From contig CM037866.1 in assembly GCA_021292105.1 (NCBI GenBank), positions 350,756-414,755 on the forward strand: a stretch of DNA of 64,000 nt, given 5' to 3'. Source of the stretch: Anadara kagoshimensis (taxonomy: Eukaryota; Mollusca; Bivalvia; Arcoida; Arcidae). Positions 1 to 12,600 of this stretch are shown piece by piece. Position 1 is the first letter of the stretch. Every line of letters begins with the position of its first letter. Position numbers and translations under genes: made by a program. The notes beneath the pieces are model-generated. The model had not been told where the DNA came from. It saw only the letters and a program-made list of their open reading frames with translations, and did no database searches.

Positions 1-170
1 TGAAGCAGAACTTAAAGACAGTCGTATCTTTTATTTCAAGCTCACTGGGATAGATGATATTCACACAGTCTCCAAATTCAAGATTGCTAAGAGATAGAGG
101 AGTTGAATGATTTTGAGACAGGCTTCTAAAAATAATACCATTGTTACAGTACATTTTATTATATTTCTAG

Positions 171-395
171 GGTGACAGCGGAGGGCCGTTTATGTGCATG
201 TCTAGAGGTCAAGGTCACAGTCATGGTAATGGTCATGGTAACGGTCATGGGAATGGCCATGGAAACGGACATTACACGTGGAAACTACTTGGAGTAACAT
301 CATGGGGAGCTAGAGGTTGTCCTACATACATGCCAGCAGTGTATTCCCGTGTTTCCTATTTCTATGATTGGGTTGTTCAAACCATGAACTCTTAA
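171..395 (+). CDS. Trypsin-family (S1) serine protease, terminal exon
   Basis: An AG acceptor at 169-170 opens a 75-codon exon that starts exactly with the catalytic motif GDSGGP and ends in TAA at 393-395. The S1 hallmarks are in order: active-site Ser in GDSGGP, then GVTSWG (the Ser214-Trp215-Gly216 substrate-pocket strand), then CPTYMPAVYSRVSYFYDWV, the usual C-terminal strand and helix before the stop. Between GDSGGP and GVTSWG there is an unusual Gly/His/Asn-rich stretch (about residues 11-29 of the exon) built from GHGN repeats, where family members normally have a short loop. The catalytic His and Asp exons lie upstream of the window. The family is certain; substrate and location are unknown. 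The repeated GGTCATGGTAAC-like DNA suggests the insert grew by slippage. Confidence 0.9.
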   Translation, partial: GDSGGPFMCMSRGQGHSHGNGHGNGHGNGHGNGHYTWKLLGVTSWGARGCPTYMPAVYSRVSYFYDWVVQTMNS

Positions 396-738
396 TATTA
401 AGATTAAACATACAGTATGCTTTATAGATACTTTATACAGGATTATAGATCAATATGTTAATATATTACTGAAGAGAAACATTCTAATGAAAAATTTTAT
501 AAACAGTTTTTGGTTTTAATTTGACAATAACGACAATAAAAAAAGTCAGAGTTGAGAGGTCGCATGCTCTCTAGGCTACAATTGCGTAATGACGTACAAA
601 GATTTTATTATTATTATTAAATAATGATATACATTTATTTTGCATCTCTTATTAACTTATTAACAATAAATGTATTATTCAATTAAATAGTTGGATTTTA
701 ATGTTATAATGATAAAGTCTATAAAATAAAGTCTATCA
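396..738. other. Intergenic, no feature seen
   Basis: AT-rich sequence downstream of the protease stop. Possible AATAAA polyadenylation signals occur (for example near 535 and 665). No coding signal was recognised. Confidence 0.5.
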
Positions 739-1000
739 CCGAAACACCGGGAACATCCATCAATGTACCACGTCATACACGTCTATAACAAGAACACCAG
801 GAATCTCCATCAATGGGTTTTATCAATGTACCAAGTGATACACGTCTATAACCGGAACACCAGGAATCTCCATCAATGGGTTTTACTAATGTACAACGTG
901 ATGCACGTCCATAACCGGAACACCGGTAACTTCCACCAATGGGTTTTACCAATGTACCACGTGATACACAATAACGTTTTTGTGGAACAATTATTTCCAT
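739..1000. repeat. 63-bp tandem repeat, about 4 copies
   Basis: Units share ACACGTCTATAACCGGAACACC and CATCAATGGGTTTTAC blocks; GTCTATA or its variant recurs at about 781, 844 and 907. The 63-bp period is a multiple of three, so both strands give short ORFs with no protein meaning. Confidence 0.85.
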
Positions 1001-1142
1001 TGGTGATATTATCGCTCCAGTTTACGTTTTCCTGTACAAACGTTTTCCAAAACGCTCCCGTACAGACGTTTATGGGTATTGATCACGTGGTACGTTAGCG
1101 GATTTTTATAGCACTCTTTGATTTGCATTAGAATATAGATAA

Positions 1143-1241
1143 CTCTTTTGCATTTAAAGAGTTCTGGCCACAAAACGTGGATTTAACAGTCACAAACTAA
1201 GATATACCCGGTCAAACTATGATTCTTTAAATGCAAAAGAG
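1143..1241. repeat. Inverted repeat with 18-bp perfect arms
   Basis: The arms at 1143-1160 (CTCTTTTGCATTTAAAGA) and 1224-1241 are exact reverse complements separated by 63 bp. This could be a degenerate MITE end pair or a hairpin. No target-site duplication was identified. Confidence 0.7.
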
Positions 1242-1715
1242 ATAATACCTACTTCCGATATGTTACCTTTTGTCAGTATGATATATTATGGCCGACATGA
1301 ACAGACTGACCAATTCGACGGATTTCTCCGATTTTGACGGATTTGTACCATAAAAACGAATAGACAGACGGATAAAATAAAACAAGTCGAATTAGACGGA
1401 TTTTTTTTCATTTTGACAGAGATTTTTTATTAAAAGTACCAAAAATTCAGATTTTTTGGTATGGAAATTGTACCAAAATCAAACACTTAACGATAAAAAG
1501 TACCTAAATCGCAACGTTGTGCACTAAAAATGTACACTTACTCGCGAATACTTCATCAACACATTAAAAGAAGGAAGCAAACAGAACATCATGTACAGAG
1601 AGTATCAATGTTACATGAGAAGTAACAAAGAGTCTGCTTTAAAAAGAATAAACTTTAACAATATTAAATGAAGAGATTTTATCATTAATAAAAATAAAAC
1701 GAAACTTGATAAAAG

Positions 1716-2848
1716 TAACAAAGATCTCATTAATGTACACCTGGTAACAGTCAAAGTAACAAAGATTTCATTAATGTACACTTGATAACAGTCAAAGTAA
1801 CAAAGATTTCATTAATGTACACTTGATAACAGTCAAAGTAACCGATATCTCACTAATGTACACATGATAACAGACAAAGTAACCAAGATCTCACTAATAT
1901 ACACCTGGTAACAGTCAAAGTAACCAAGATCTCACTAATGTACACCTGGTAACAGTCAAAGTAACCAATATCTCACTAATGTACACATGATAACAGTCAA
2001 AGTAACCAAGAACTCACTAATGTACACATGATAACAGTCAAAGTAACCAATATCTCACTAATGTACACCTGGTAACAGTCAAAGTAACCAAGATCTCACT
2101 AATGTACACTTGGTAACAGACAAAGTAACCAAGATCTCATTAATGTACACCTGGTAACAGTCAAAGTAACCAAGATCTCACTAATGTACACCTGGTAACA
2201 GTCAAAGTAACCAAGATCTCACTAATGTACACCTGGTAACAGTCAAAGTAACCAATATCTCACTAATGTACACATGATAACAGTCAAAGTAACCAAGAAC
2301 TCACTAATGTACACATGATAACAGTCAAAGTAACCAATATCTCACTAATGTACACCTGGTAACAGTCAAAGTAACCAAGAACTCACTAATGTACACATGA
2401 TAACAGTCAAAGTAACCAATATCTCACTAATGTACACCTGGTAACAGTCAAAGTAACCAAGATCTCACTAATGTACACTTGGTAACAGACAAAGTAACCA
2501 ATATCTCACTAATGTACACCTGGTAACAGTCAAAGTAACCAAGAACTCACTAATGTACACATGATAACAGTCAAAGTAACCAATATCTCACTAATGTACA
2601 CTTGGTAACAGTCAAAGTAACCAAGAACTCCCTAATGTACACTTGGTAACAGCCAAAGTAAACAAGAACTCCCTAATGTACACTTGATAACAGTCAAAGT
2701 AACCAAGATCTCACTAATGTACATATGGTAACAGTCAAAGTAAACAAGAACTCACTAATGTACACATGGTAACAGTCAAAGTAAACAAGAACTCACTAAT
2801 GTACACATGGTAACAGACAAAGTAACCAATATCTCACTAATGTACACA
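1716..2848. repeat. 41-bp minisatellite, about 28 copies
   Basis: The unit is close to CACTAATGTACACCTGGTAA followed by CAGTCAAAGTAACCAAGATCT. Variants alternate (CCTGGTAA, ATGATAA, TTGGTAA; AAGATCT, AATATCT, AAGAACT) in a recurring order, so blocks of several units were duplicated together. It lies between the protease gene and BUD13. Confidence 0.95.
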
Positions 2849-3501
2849 CATTTTTTTTCAGATAGAATATGCACTATCGTCTAGTTAAATGAAGGTTAAT
2901 TGTCCAGATAGAAACTTGAAAAAACGAAACCATGTCAACGTTATATTATATTTTACAGGGCTTCAAACTGAGTTCAAAGTAATTGCTATTAAAAAGACCA
3001 ACGATTTTTTAAATTTATTTCAGATTGAAAATGTCATAAAAGACTTTAACCCTGATACGAGAAATAATTTGATATGCCGGTTTAACATGTCACGGTAATA
3101 GTTCAACACTTCAATTCTTCTCTGTCTAAGAAATAAAATTCAATTCGTCGTAATTCCGTGAATCAACAAGATAAATCTAAATCGTGTGTGTACCTGCAAT
3201 CGGACGGAAAGTCGCTAATGATGCATGATATATCCGCGTCACGGTTCCAGGTAGGTAGGCCCTACTTTGGTTTTCTTAGACAGGGTATGTTTTCCCACAG
3301 GATACGATACACAAAATGGGAGCAGCTACTATCTAAAAAATGTAGATCTTAAACGACTTTCCGAAATAATTGTTTATTGAAAAAAATAAAATTTAAATTT
3401 GAATAATAAAATTTATCTCTGCAATTTCATTTGATAATGAGTATTTCCTAAATACAGACAAAATAAGATTTTTTTTTTCACTTAGAACCACTCCCTTAAA
3501 C
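2849..3501. other. Sequence upstream of BUD13
   Basis: Non-repetitive. It includes two short open stretches (2889-3098 and 3158-3352). The second contains CGGTTCCAG followed by GTAGGTAGG, which resembles a splice donor, but neither translation was recognised. The BUD13 promoter should lie here. The segment just before the ATG is T-rich. Confidence 0.4.
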
Positions 3502-3618
3502 ATGGCGACTCTCAGTAAAGCGGAATATTTAAAACGTTACATGTCTGATGATCATACAACGGAAAAGAAAAAGAAGAGGAAAAAGATAAACAAAATAGCA
3601 CCCCATTTAGCAAGGTTT
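3502..3618 (+). CDS. BUD13: BUD13 exon 1 (start codon)
   Basis: ATG in CATGGCG opens [17 protein letters not shown], followed by a Lys/Arg-rich run, matching the start of BUD13. Two donors compete: AG before GTTTGT at 3615 (better consensus, but phase 2) and TTT before GTAATG at 3619 (phase 0, matching exon 2). A very small exon inside intron 1 would be the alternative explanation. Confidence 0.85.
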
Positions 3619-6600
3619 GTAATGTTTCACCAAAGTTTTTACAAAAAGACTTCGCAAATAACAGTTTGGCATGTGGTCTCCCCATCCTCTCTCTCTCTCT
3701 CTTTTTCCGACTTATTCCCGTTGCAAACGACCCATTTTATTGGTGGAACCCATTAACTCTAATCATCAATAAAAAGGGTCGTTTACGACAGAAATAATTC
3801 GGTCTGTCTCTCCTCTCACATACTACTACTGTTTTTCTGTTAACTTCTATGCTTTTGGTTGGAGGGGGGGGGGGGGACATGGGGAAATGTTATGTATCAT
3901 GAACAAGAAGGAATGTTTCAGTAACTGCCCCCTCAATCATTAGTGATTGGGATCAACAACAACATTTGTTCTCTATTTATAAATCATAATATGATTGACA
4001 GTGTGACTGTTAAGAAATGCAGCAGACAACTATGGCATAAGTTTTTATTCTATTTAAGTATAATCCTAATCCAGATTAATATGACTGGTGGTGTGAATGT
4101 TACGAAACAAAGCAGACAGATTATAATTTCAGCATAGGCCTAATGCAAATGCACATTATTTACTAGGTCAAACCTTTTGCAGTGCTCCAAGCAGGTTTTG
4201 AAAACTGGTAGGCACATGGCTAATAATTAAAAAAATTCAGTAGCCATTTCAAGATTTTTGTCGCCAGGTAAAATTCTTGGTGGCCAAATCTGATAGGTAA
4301 ATATTCTTTCTAATCGCACTGCCCATCGCTACTACAGATTGAATGGTTTAGTGAGATCTTCGGATTGGTCCCGCCATAGGAGGCAACTTATGAGGCGGAG
4401 CGATAAGAAGACAATCAAACTTGATCATTTAGAGTAAGTAAAAGTCGTAACAAAACCCAAATCAAAAAGTAATTTTTACTTTGGCTGCTTATGCAAAATT
4501 AGATCATGGTCAGTTATGCGCTTTAAACTATAAAGTCACTTGCTTTAATTCAAGCGCTTTTAAGATATTATTGATGACGAGACTATTTGTCAGGTTGGGT
4601 GACGGGTCATGAACAAAATTTCCGGATTTCCTGATTTTTAGAGGCCAAACTCAAAAAAATTATTTGACATAATGGCGATTGTCTGACAATTTGTAGTCGC
4701 AAAATCCGATTTTTGGTCGCAAATTTGGAGTATTTACTAGGCTACTTGGAGCACTGTTTTGTAACTCAATTTTTTTCTATATTTCTTGGGGAAAAATCCT
4801 GAAATAATTCGAAAATTTTAGTTACTGACAGTATAATGCATACTCTGTTTTTACGCTGTTAAAAGTGGTGCGCTAGACAGTGACAGGATCCCTGAAAGGA
4901 AAGAATGATCTCGCAAGATCTTTTTTTGTTCACGTTTCAATATGGCGATGTATTGCGGGAAAATTTATGTGAATTTGACACAAATTTTTCAACTGACAGT
5001 GAGACACTAGATAAATCATATATGTATTGTTGTGTTGGAATAATGGACTTTTTTAATTTGATTGATTTAAGAATTATATACATACATTGTCTATAGTGAA
5101 AGCTTTGCTTTTGTGGCCTTTGGCCGTGAAAAGGTGCACTTTCTATTTCTAGGTCAAACCTTTTGAAAATCTTATCTACTTTCTATATTTCTTAGAAAGA
5201 AATCCTGAAACCATTCAAAAATTTTAGTTACTTACAGTATACATATACTCTGGTTTTTTTTTTACTGTTAACAGTGGTGCGCCAGATAGTGGCAGGGTCC
5301 TGTTTCAAAATGGTGATGTGTTGCGGGAAAACTCACACAAATTTGACACAAATTTTTCAACTCACCAGTATACAAATTGTTGTGTTAGATTAATGGACTT
5401 TTAGTAATTTGATTGATTTAAGAATTACGTATTCACAATATCTATGGTTAAAGCTGCGCTTTGTAAAATATTCTATATAACCTAGACATAAACTACTCTA
5501 TTAACTGGTTCTTTTTCTTCTTTAGTAACTGTCTCCCTCAAACTCAAGTAAAATGTAGGAAACAGCTATTCTGTGTATTATTAAAATTCAGTAGGCTATA
5601 CACCAATAAAACTATCTACATTTTTTGGGATGTTGTATGTGGTCTTTGCCAGTGCCTCTCTGAAAGTGTCAAGGTCTGGAATGCGAGCTGAAGTCTATGG
5701 GAAATGAAATTATGTTGATCCATGTTGTTGTGGTTTCAGATGGTATTAGGTATAGTCTGTATGGGATGTCAATTAGGTGGTATATTGACCTTTTTTGTTT
5801 TGGTTTTTTCTTGATATCAAAGAAATAAACAAGAGGTCAATACAATTAGAATTTCTGTAAAGTTGCCAGAAAATGACTGTGAAGCATAGTGATCTTTTCA
5901 GTTTGCTTTGGCTCTTTGAATGTGCAGTTCTTTTTATTTGAAGACTCTGAGCATGTTAGAAATGCTACTAATGTACTTCTTGACATTTTACATGCTCAAC
6001 TGCATTGAAGCTTTGGTGTATGTGAGGATCCCATATAGTTGAAGCATATTCAACAGTCAGATGCACAAAGTTGTTGAAGATTTTGTATTATATCAGTAAA
6101 ATTGGAGGTTGGTATGTTAAGGCTCAAGGAGCTATACAAAATTTCAAACAAATCTTTCCCCTCAACATGATGAGCTTGCTTGTGGTAAAAATGGGTCCTA
6201 AAAATTAAAAATTTGCAAATCAACAATGCACTTTCAAGATGCGTTTACTTCTTTTCTAGACAGCATTATGTAATATGTTGACAAACGGTTCAAGAGCATC
6301 CAGAGTCCTCCCATTAGTCTGTTTGCTGTGTTTGATCATACAACATGGGCAAAATTTCCAGGTCTAATGAAATTTTATAATGAACAAATTGGCAGTTTAG
6401 TAGAGTATTTCAAGCCTATGTTGTCTGAAGATGAAATCAGTGCCATGTCAGAACAGTGGTTAGAGCTTAAGGTTAGGGTCATAAGTAGGTCATCTTAAAA
6501 TGATCCCTATAAGTTGACCAAAGCTAAGTCAAGTTTATATATCTGTTATGTTGGGTCATTAAGTAGGTCATCTTAGAGTGATCCCTATAAGTTGACCAAA

Positions 6601-9600
6601 GCTAAGTCAAGTTTATATATCTGTTATGTTGGGTCATTAAGTAGGTCATCTTAGAGTGATCCCTATAAGTTGACCAAAGCTAAGTCAAGTTTATATATCT
6701 GTTATGTTGGGTCATTAAGTAGGTCATCTTAGAGTGATCCCTATAAGTTGACCAAAGCTAAGTCAAGTTTATATATCTGTTATGTTGGGTCATTAAGTAG
6801 GTCATCTTAGAGTGATCCCTATAAGTTGACCAAAGCTAAGTCAAGTTTATATATCTGTTGTGTTGGGTCATTAAGTAGGTCATCTTAAAATGATCCCTAT
6901 AAGTTGACTAAAGCTAAGTCAAGTTTATATATCTGTTATGTTGGGTCATTAAGTAGGTCATTTTGTAAACTTGCTAAGATTGATCTAACTTCTATAATCA
7001 TGATAATAGTTCAGTCATTATTTATTTTTCATTTTAGGTCCGTATAGTTGATGATGATGTTGATTTTAAATCATTGTTGCCTAGCAATCTAGAGAATACT
7101 CTAGAAGAAGATGTAGGGGATAATGATCCAACTGTTGCAGATATTATTGATGAAAGACCAGATTATATTAAACATTTAGAGGCATATAGAGATGATAATA
7201 GATGGAAAGTACTTGGAAAAGGTTAGGATATAAAAGAGAGAATGTGAGGGAGGGTAAACCGAGTAAGAATGAGGGAGGGACAGAATAAATGAGGAGAGTC
7301 AGTAGACTAGGGTAATGGTGTAACTGAGGCACCTTAATTAATACTGTATTAAAAAATAACTTTTTTGTCTACAAGAGAACGACTGAAAAAATAGTCTTAA
7401 ATGTTAACAAACAGCAGCAAAACTTAAAAATATAAAGTCACTGTACCATTGAGAACATACATTGCTATTGTTTTAAACTTTATGTTCACCTAAACTTCAA
7501 ACTTAATACATAAATGAACGTTTGGAATTTGTTTTATTTTCACTTGTATTCATTTTGATTCTACATTTTAATTTATTTTGCAGGTTCTAAAGAAAAAACT
7601 TCCAAGAGACATGATTCAGATTCTGACCAATCACCAATAAGAAAAGGAAGACATGATTCAGATTCTGACCAATCACCAATAAGGAAAGGAAGACACGATT
7701 CAGATTCTGACCAATCACTAATAAGAAAAGGAAGACATGATTCAGATTCTGACCAATCGCCAATTAGAAAAGAAAGAAATGATTCAAATTCTGACCAATC
7801 CCCAGTTAGGAAAGGGAGACATGATTCAGATTCTGATCAATCTCCAGTTAGGAAAAGAAAACATGATAATACTGACAGACATGACTCTGATTCAGATTTA
7901 TCTCCAAAGAGAAAAAGTTATAAATCATCTTCACCAAGTTTACATAAACAAAAACAATCTTCTAGAGATGACAGTTTACATAGGACAAAAAATAAATATG
8001 AGTCAGATCAGTCACCTCATCAGAAGAATTTACAAAGATCCAAAAATGATGCTTCAAAATCTTCTGATCAAAGTCGTCCTAGGAAATCAAGATTTTCAGA
8101 TATTTCACCAAAATTACACAATAACAATAGGAGTAGAGGTCAAAGTTCAGATTCTGACCAATCACCACCAAGAAATAGAAAATCAAATACAAATATTGAT
8201 AGGAAGGAGGATAAAATGAAGAAAACATTATCCGGAAAAAAAGCTGGATTATCTAGTGCTAAAGACATGAAAGAAGAAGCCAGAAAGTTAAAAATGAAGG
8301 AAGAAGAGTCCTTTAAAATGGTCAGATTTTGTATTTATTTTACACATTGCCATGACAATCACTATTACTTTGCATAAAGGCTATTTTGAACATGCATACA
8401 TGGAAATAAAATTTTTAATTCTAAATTTTTTGTTAAAATTTTAATTGTATTTGAGCACAGAAAAGGGAGATCTACCTGATAAAAATGTTTTCTTTTAAAA
8501 CAGTCTATGTGAGTGTGTACATACCACAATTTTTTCCAATTTTTTTTTGTTGAGAAAATCAAAATGTTCAAGTATAAATACTCCTGCTAGGTATCTCATT
8601 ACCGTTTGGTTATATGTAGGTCATCCAGGTGTGAATTATCTTGATTCAATCACACAGGTGAAAAGTAAAATTTTTACCTAACATTAATTTGTAATTTGGG
8701 ACCAAAATGGTTAGCTGAAATACATATTTCCTGTCACAAATGTGATTATATCTATATACAGACGTTAATCAAAACATGCAACATTGACAAAAATATACTT
8801 TTAAGTTAGAGCTCTGAATAATGAATAAATATGCATTGTTAATTTTTCTAAGCAATCCTTGATTAAAATGTAATTTACATTTCATGTTCAAAATAGCCTT
8901 TTTCCATTGTAGTTTGTAGCTAAGTGTATTTGATTTTATAATCTTTCCAGTGTCATATTAGCATGTATATGTATTTAAAGGAAATACACATACCTTAGAT
9001 TTATATTTGCAAAGTTAATGGCATCTGCTAAAACAACGACAGTATATATATATATGGTTACACTTGGAATCAATCAGTTACACTTCGAATCAATCAGTTA
9101 CACTTGAAGTCACAGTTACACTTGAAGTCACACAGCTACACTTGAAATCACAGTTACACTTGAAATCACAGTTACACTTGAAATCACAGTTGCACTTGAA
9201 ATCACATGGTTACACTTGAAGTCACACAGCTACACTTGAAGTCACCCAGCTACACTTGAAATCACACAGCTACACTTGAAATCACATGGTTACACTTGGA
9301 ATCAATCAGTTACACTTGAAATCACAGTTACACTTGAAGTCACACAGTTACACTTGAAATCACACAGCTACACTTGAAATCACACTTACACTTGAAGTCA
9401 CACAGCTACACTTGAAGTCACACAGCTACACTTGAAATCACACAGCTACACTTGAAGTCACACAGTCACACAGCTACACTTGAAATCACAGTTACACTTG
9501 AATCACACAGCTACACTTGAAGTCAACAGCTACACTTGAAGTCACACAGCTACACTTGAAATCACACAGCTACACTTGAATCACACAGCTACCTTGAATC

Positions 9601-12600
9601 ACAAACACTTGAAAGTCACACAGCTACTCTTGAAGTCACCCAGCTACACTTGAAATCACACAGCTACACTTGAAATCACACAAAATAAACTTTTAATTAC
9701 ATATTTAATCACAAAGTTACTCTTGAAGTCACACAGAAACACTTGAAGTCATGCAGAGACCAACTTGAAGTCACTCAGAGACAAACTTGAAGTCACACAG
9801 ATACACTTGAAGTCACACAGATACACTTGAAGTCACGCAGTCACTCAGAGACAAACTTGAAGTCACACAGAGACAAATTTGAAGTCACTCAGAGACAAAC
9901 TTGAAGTCACACAGAGACAAACTTGAAGTCACACAGATACACTTGAAGTCATGCAGTCACTCAGAGACAAACTTGAAGTCACACAGAGACAAATTTGAAG
10001 TCACTCAGAGACAAACTTAAGTCACACAGAGACAAACTGAAGTCACACAGATACACTTGAAGTCACACAGATACACTTGAAGTCACGCAGTCACTCAGAG
10101 ACAAACTTGAAGTCACTCAGAGACAAACTATAAGTCACACAGAGACAAACTTGAAGTCACTCAGAGACAAACTTGAAGTCACTACTCAGAGACAAACTTG
10201 AAGTCACTACTCAGAGACAAACTTGAAGTCACACAGAGACAAACTTGAAGTCACACAGAGACAAACTTGAAGTCACACAGAGACAAACTTGAAGTCACTC
10301 GGAGACAAACTTGAAGTCACTCAGAGACAAACTATAAGTCACACAGAGACAAACTTGAAGTCACACAGAGACAAACTTGAAGTCACATAAAACTATATTT
10401 TAAATCATATAGCTATACTTAACATCATGTTAAAAGACAATGTTGGGGATGTGGGGTATTGTTCTCACACTTGTGACATGGAAATCCCTTTTTTTTACCC
10501 TAGGGTAAACAATCTCCCACTTTAATTAGATTTCCCTTACTTTTAATTCGATTCTGTAAAAAAATAAACGGTATTCCAGATGAGACACAATGACTTACGG
10601 ACACTGAATTAATGATGTAATAATAATTTTACGCAAGAACTTAAACAAAATGGATGACGTAATTTTCAGATGGCATGGATAGTGGAATGAAAACTGACAG
10701 TCGGTTTTCATTCCACTATCCGTGCCTTCTGAAAATTACACAGTAACATTTGAAAAAACAAAGTTGCATTTGAAATTACTCAATTTCACTTGAAATGTAA
10801 CAGATATACTTGTAAATACACACCTTACCTTATTTCATCAACATTACGACTACTCACTAACTTTTGTTTGGAATTGTGACTGATTAATATTAAACTGTGA
10901 CTGGTCATTTTATATTATAGATAGGGGATTAATATTAAACTGTGACTGGTCATTTTATATTGTAGATAGGGGATTAATATTAAACTGTGACTGGTCATTT
11001 TATATTGTAGATAGGGGATTAATATTAAACTGTGACTGGTCATTTTATATTGTAGATAGGGGATTAATATTAAACTGTGACTGGTCATTTTATATTGTAG
11101 ATAGGAGATTAATATTAAACTGTGACTGGTCATTTTATATTGTAGATAGGGGATTAATATTAAACTCTGACTGGTCATTTTATATTGTAGATAGGGGATT
11201 AATATTATACTGTGACTGGTCATTTTATATTGTAACTCTGACTGGTCATTTTATATTATAGATAGGGGGTTAATATTAAACTGTGACTGGTCATTTTATA
11301 TTGTAGATAGGGGATGACAATTTGGGTAAAAATGCAGCAACAGTCTTCAGAGATAAAAGTGGAAAGAGAAGAAATCTGAAAGATGAAAGGGAAAAAACAG
11401 AAGAGGAACTAGCCAGAGAGAAAGCTAAACAAGCCAAATACAAGGAGTGGGGTCAGGGGTAGGTACCACCAAATATAAGGAGTGGGGTCAAGGGAAGGTA
11501 CCACCAAATATAAGGAGTGGGGTCAGGGGTAGGTGCCACCAAATATAAGGAGTGGGGTCAGGGGTATGTACCACCAAATATAAGGAGTGGGGTCAGGGTT
11601 AGGTATCACCAAATATAAGGAGTGGGGTCAGGGGTATGTACCACCAAATATAAGGAGTGGGGTCAGGGGTAGTTACACCAAATATAAGGAGTGGGGTCAA
11701 GGGTAGGTATCACCAAATATAAGGAGTGGAGTCAGGGGTAGGTAAGAAGTGGGGTCAGGGGTAGGTACCACCAAATATAAGGAGTGGGGTCAGGGGTAGT
11801 TACCACCAAATGTAAGGAGTGGGGTCAAGGGTAGGTACCACCAAATATAAGGAGTGGGGTCAGGGGTAGGTACCACCAAATATAAGGAGTGGGGTCAAGG
11901 GTAGGTACCACCAAATATAAGGAGTGGGGTCAGGGGTAGGTACCACCAAATATAAGGAGTGGGGTCAGGGTATGTACCACCAAATATAAGGAGTGGGGTC
12001 AGGGGTAGGTATCACCAAATATAAGGAGTGGAGTCAGGGGTAGGTAAGAAGTGGGGTCGGGGGTAGGTACCACCAAATATAAGGAGTGGGGTCAGGGGTA
12101 GTTACCACCAAATATAAGGAGTGGGGTCAAGGGTAGGTACCACCAAATATAAGGAATGAGGTCAGGGGTAGGTACCACCAAATATAAGTAGTGGAGTCAG
12201 GGGTAGGTACCACCAAATATAAGGAGTGGGGTCAGGGGTAGGTATCACCAAATATAAGGAGTTGGGTCAGGGGTAGGTACCATCAATATAAAGAATGAGG
12301 TCAGGTGTAGGTACCACCAAATATAAGGATTGGGGTCAGGTGTAGGTACCACCAAATATAAGGAGTGGGGTCAAGGGTAGGTACCACCAAATATAAGGAA
12401 TGAGGTCAGGGGAAGGTACCACCAAATATAAGGAATGAGGTCAGGGGTAGATACCACCAAATATAAGTAGTGGAGTCAGGGGTAGGTACCATCAAATATA
12501 GGTAGTGGGGTCAGGGGTAGGTACCACCAAATATAAGGAGTGGGGTCAGGGGTAGGTACCACCAAATATAAGGAGTGGGGTCAGGGGTAGGTATCACCAA

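Larger units (their letters stand above)
3615..7037 (+). other. BUD13 intron 1
   Basis: This intron holds a poly-G run near 3864-3876, a diverged duplication (about 4150-5116 and 5135-5470), a hAT-like MITE inside its first copy, a LINE relic on the minus strand, a hAT-type transposase relic and a 78-bp array. It ends in a T-rich tract before TTTTAG at 7032-7037. Confidence 0.75.

Noticed and set aside
9055..10392. Possible CRISPR-like direct repeats with spacers
   Set aside because: Units abut or differ only by short variants, with no unique spacers, and the context is a eukaryotic intron.
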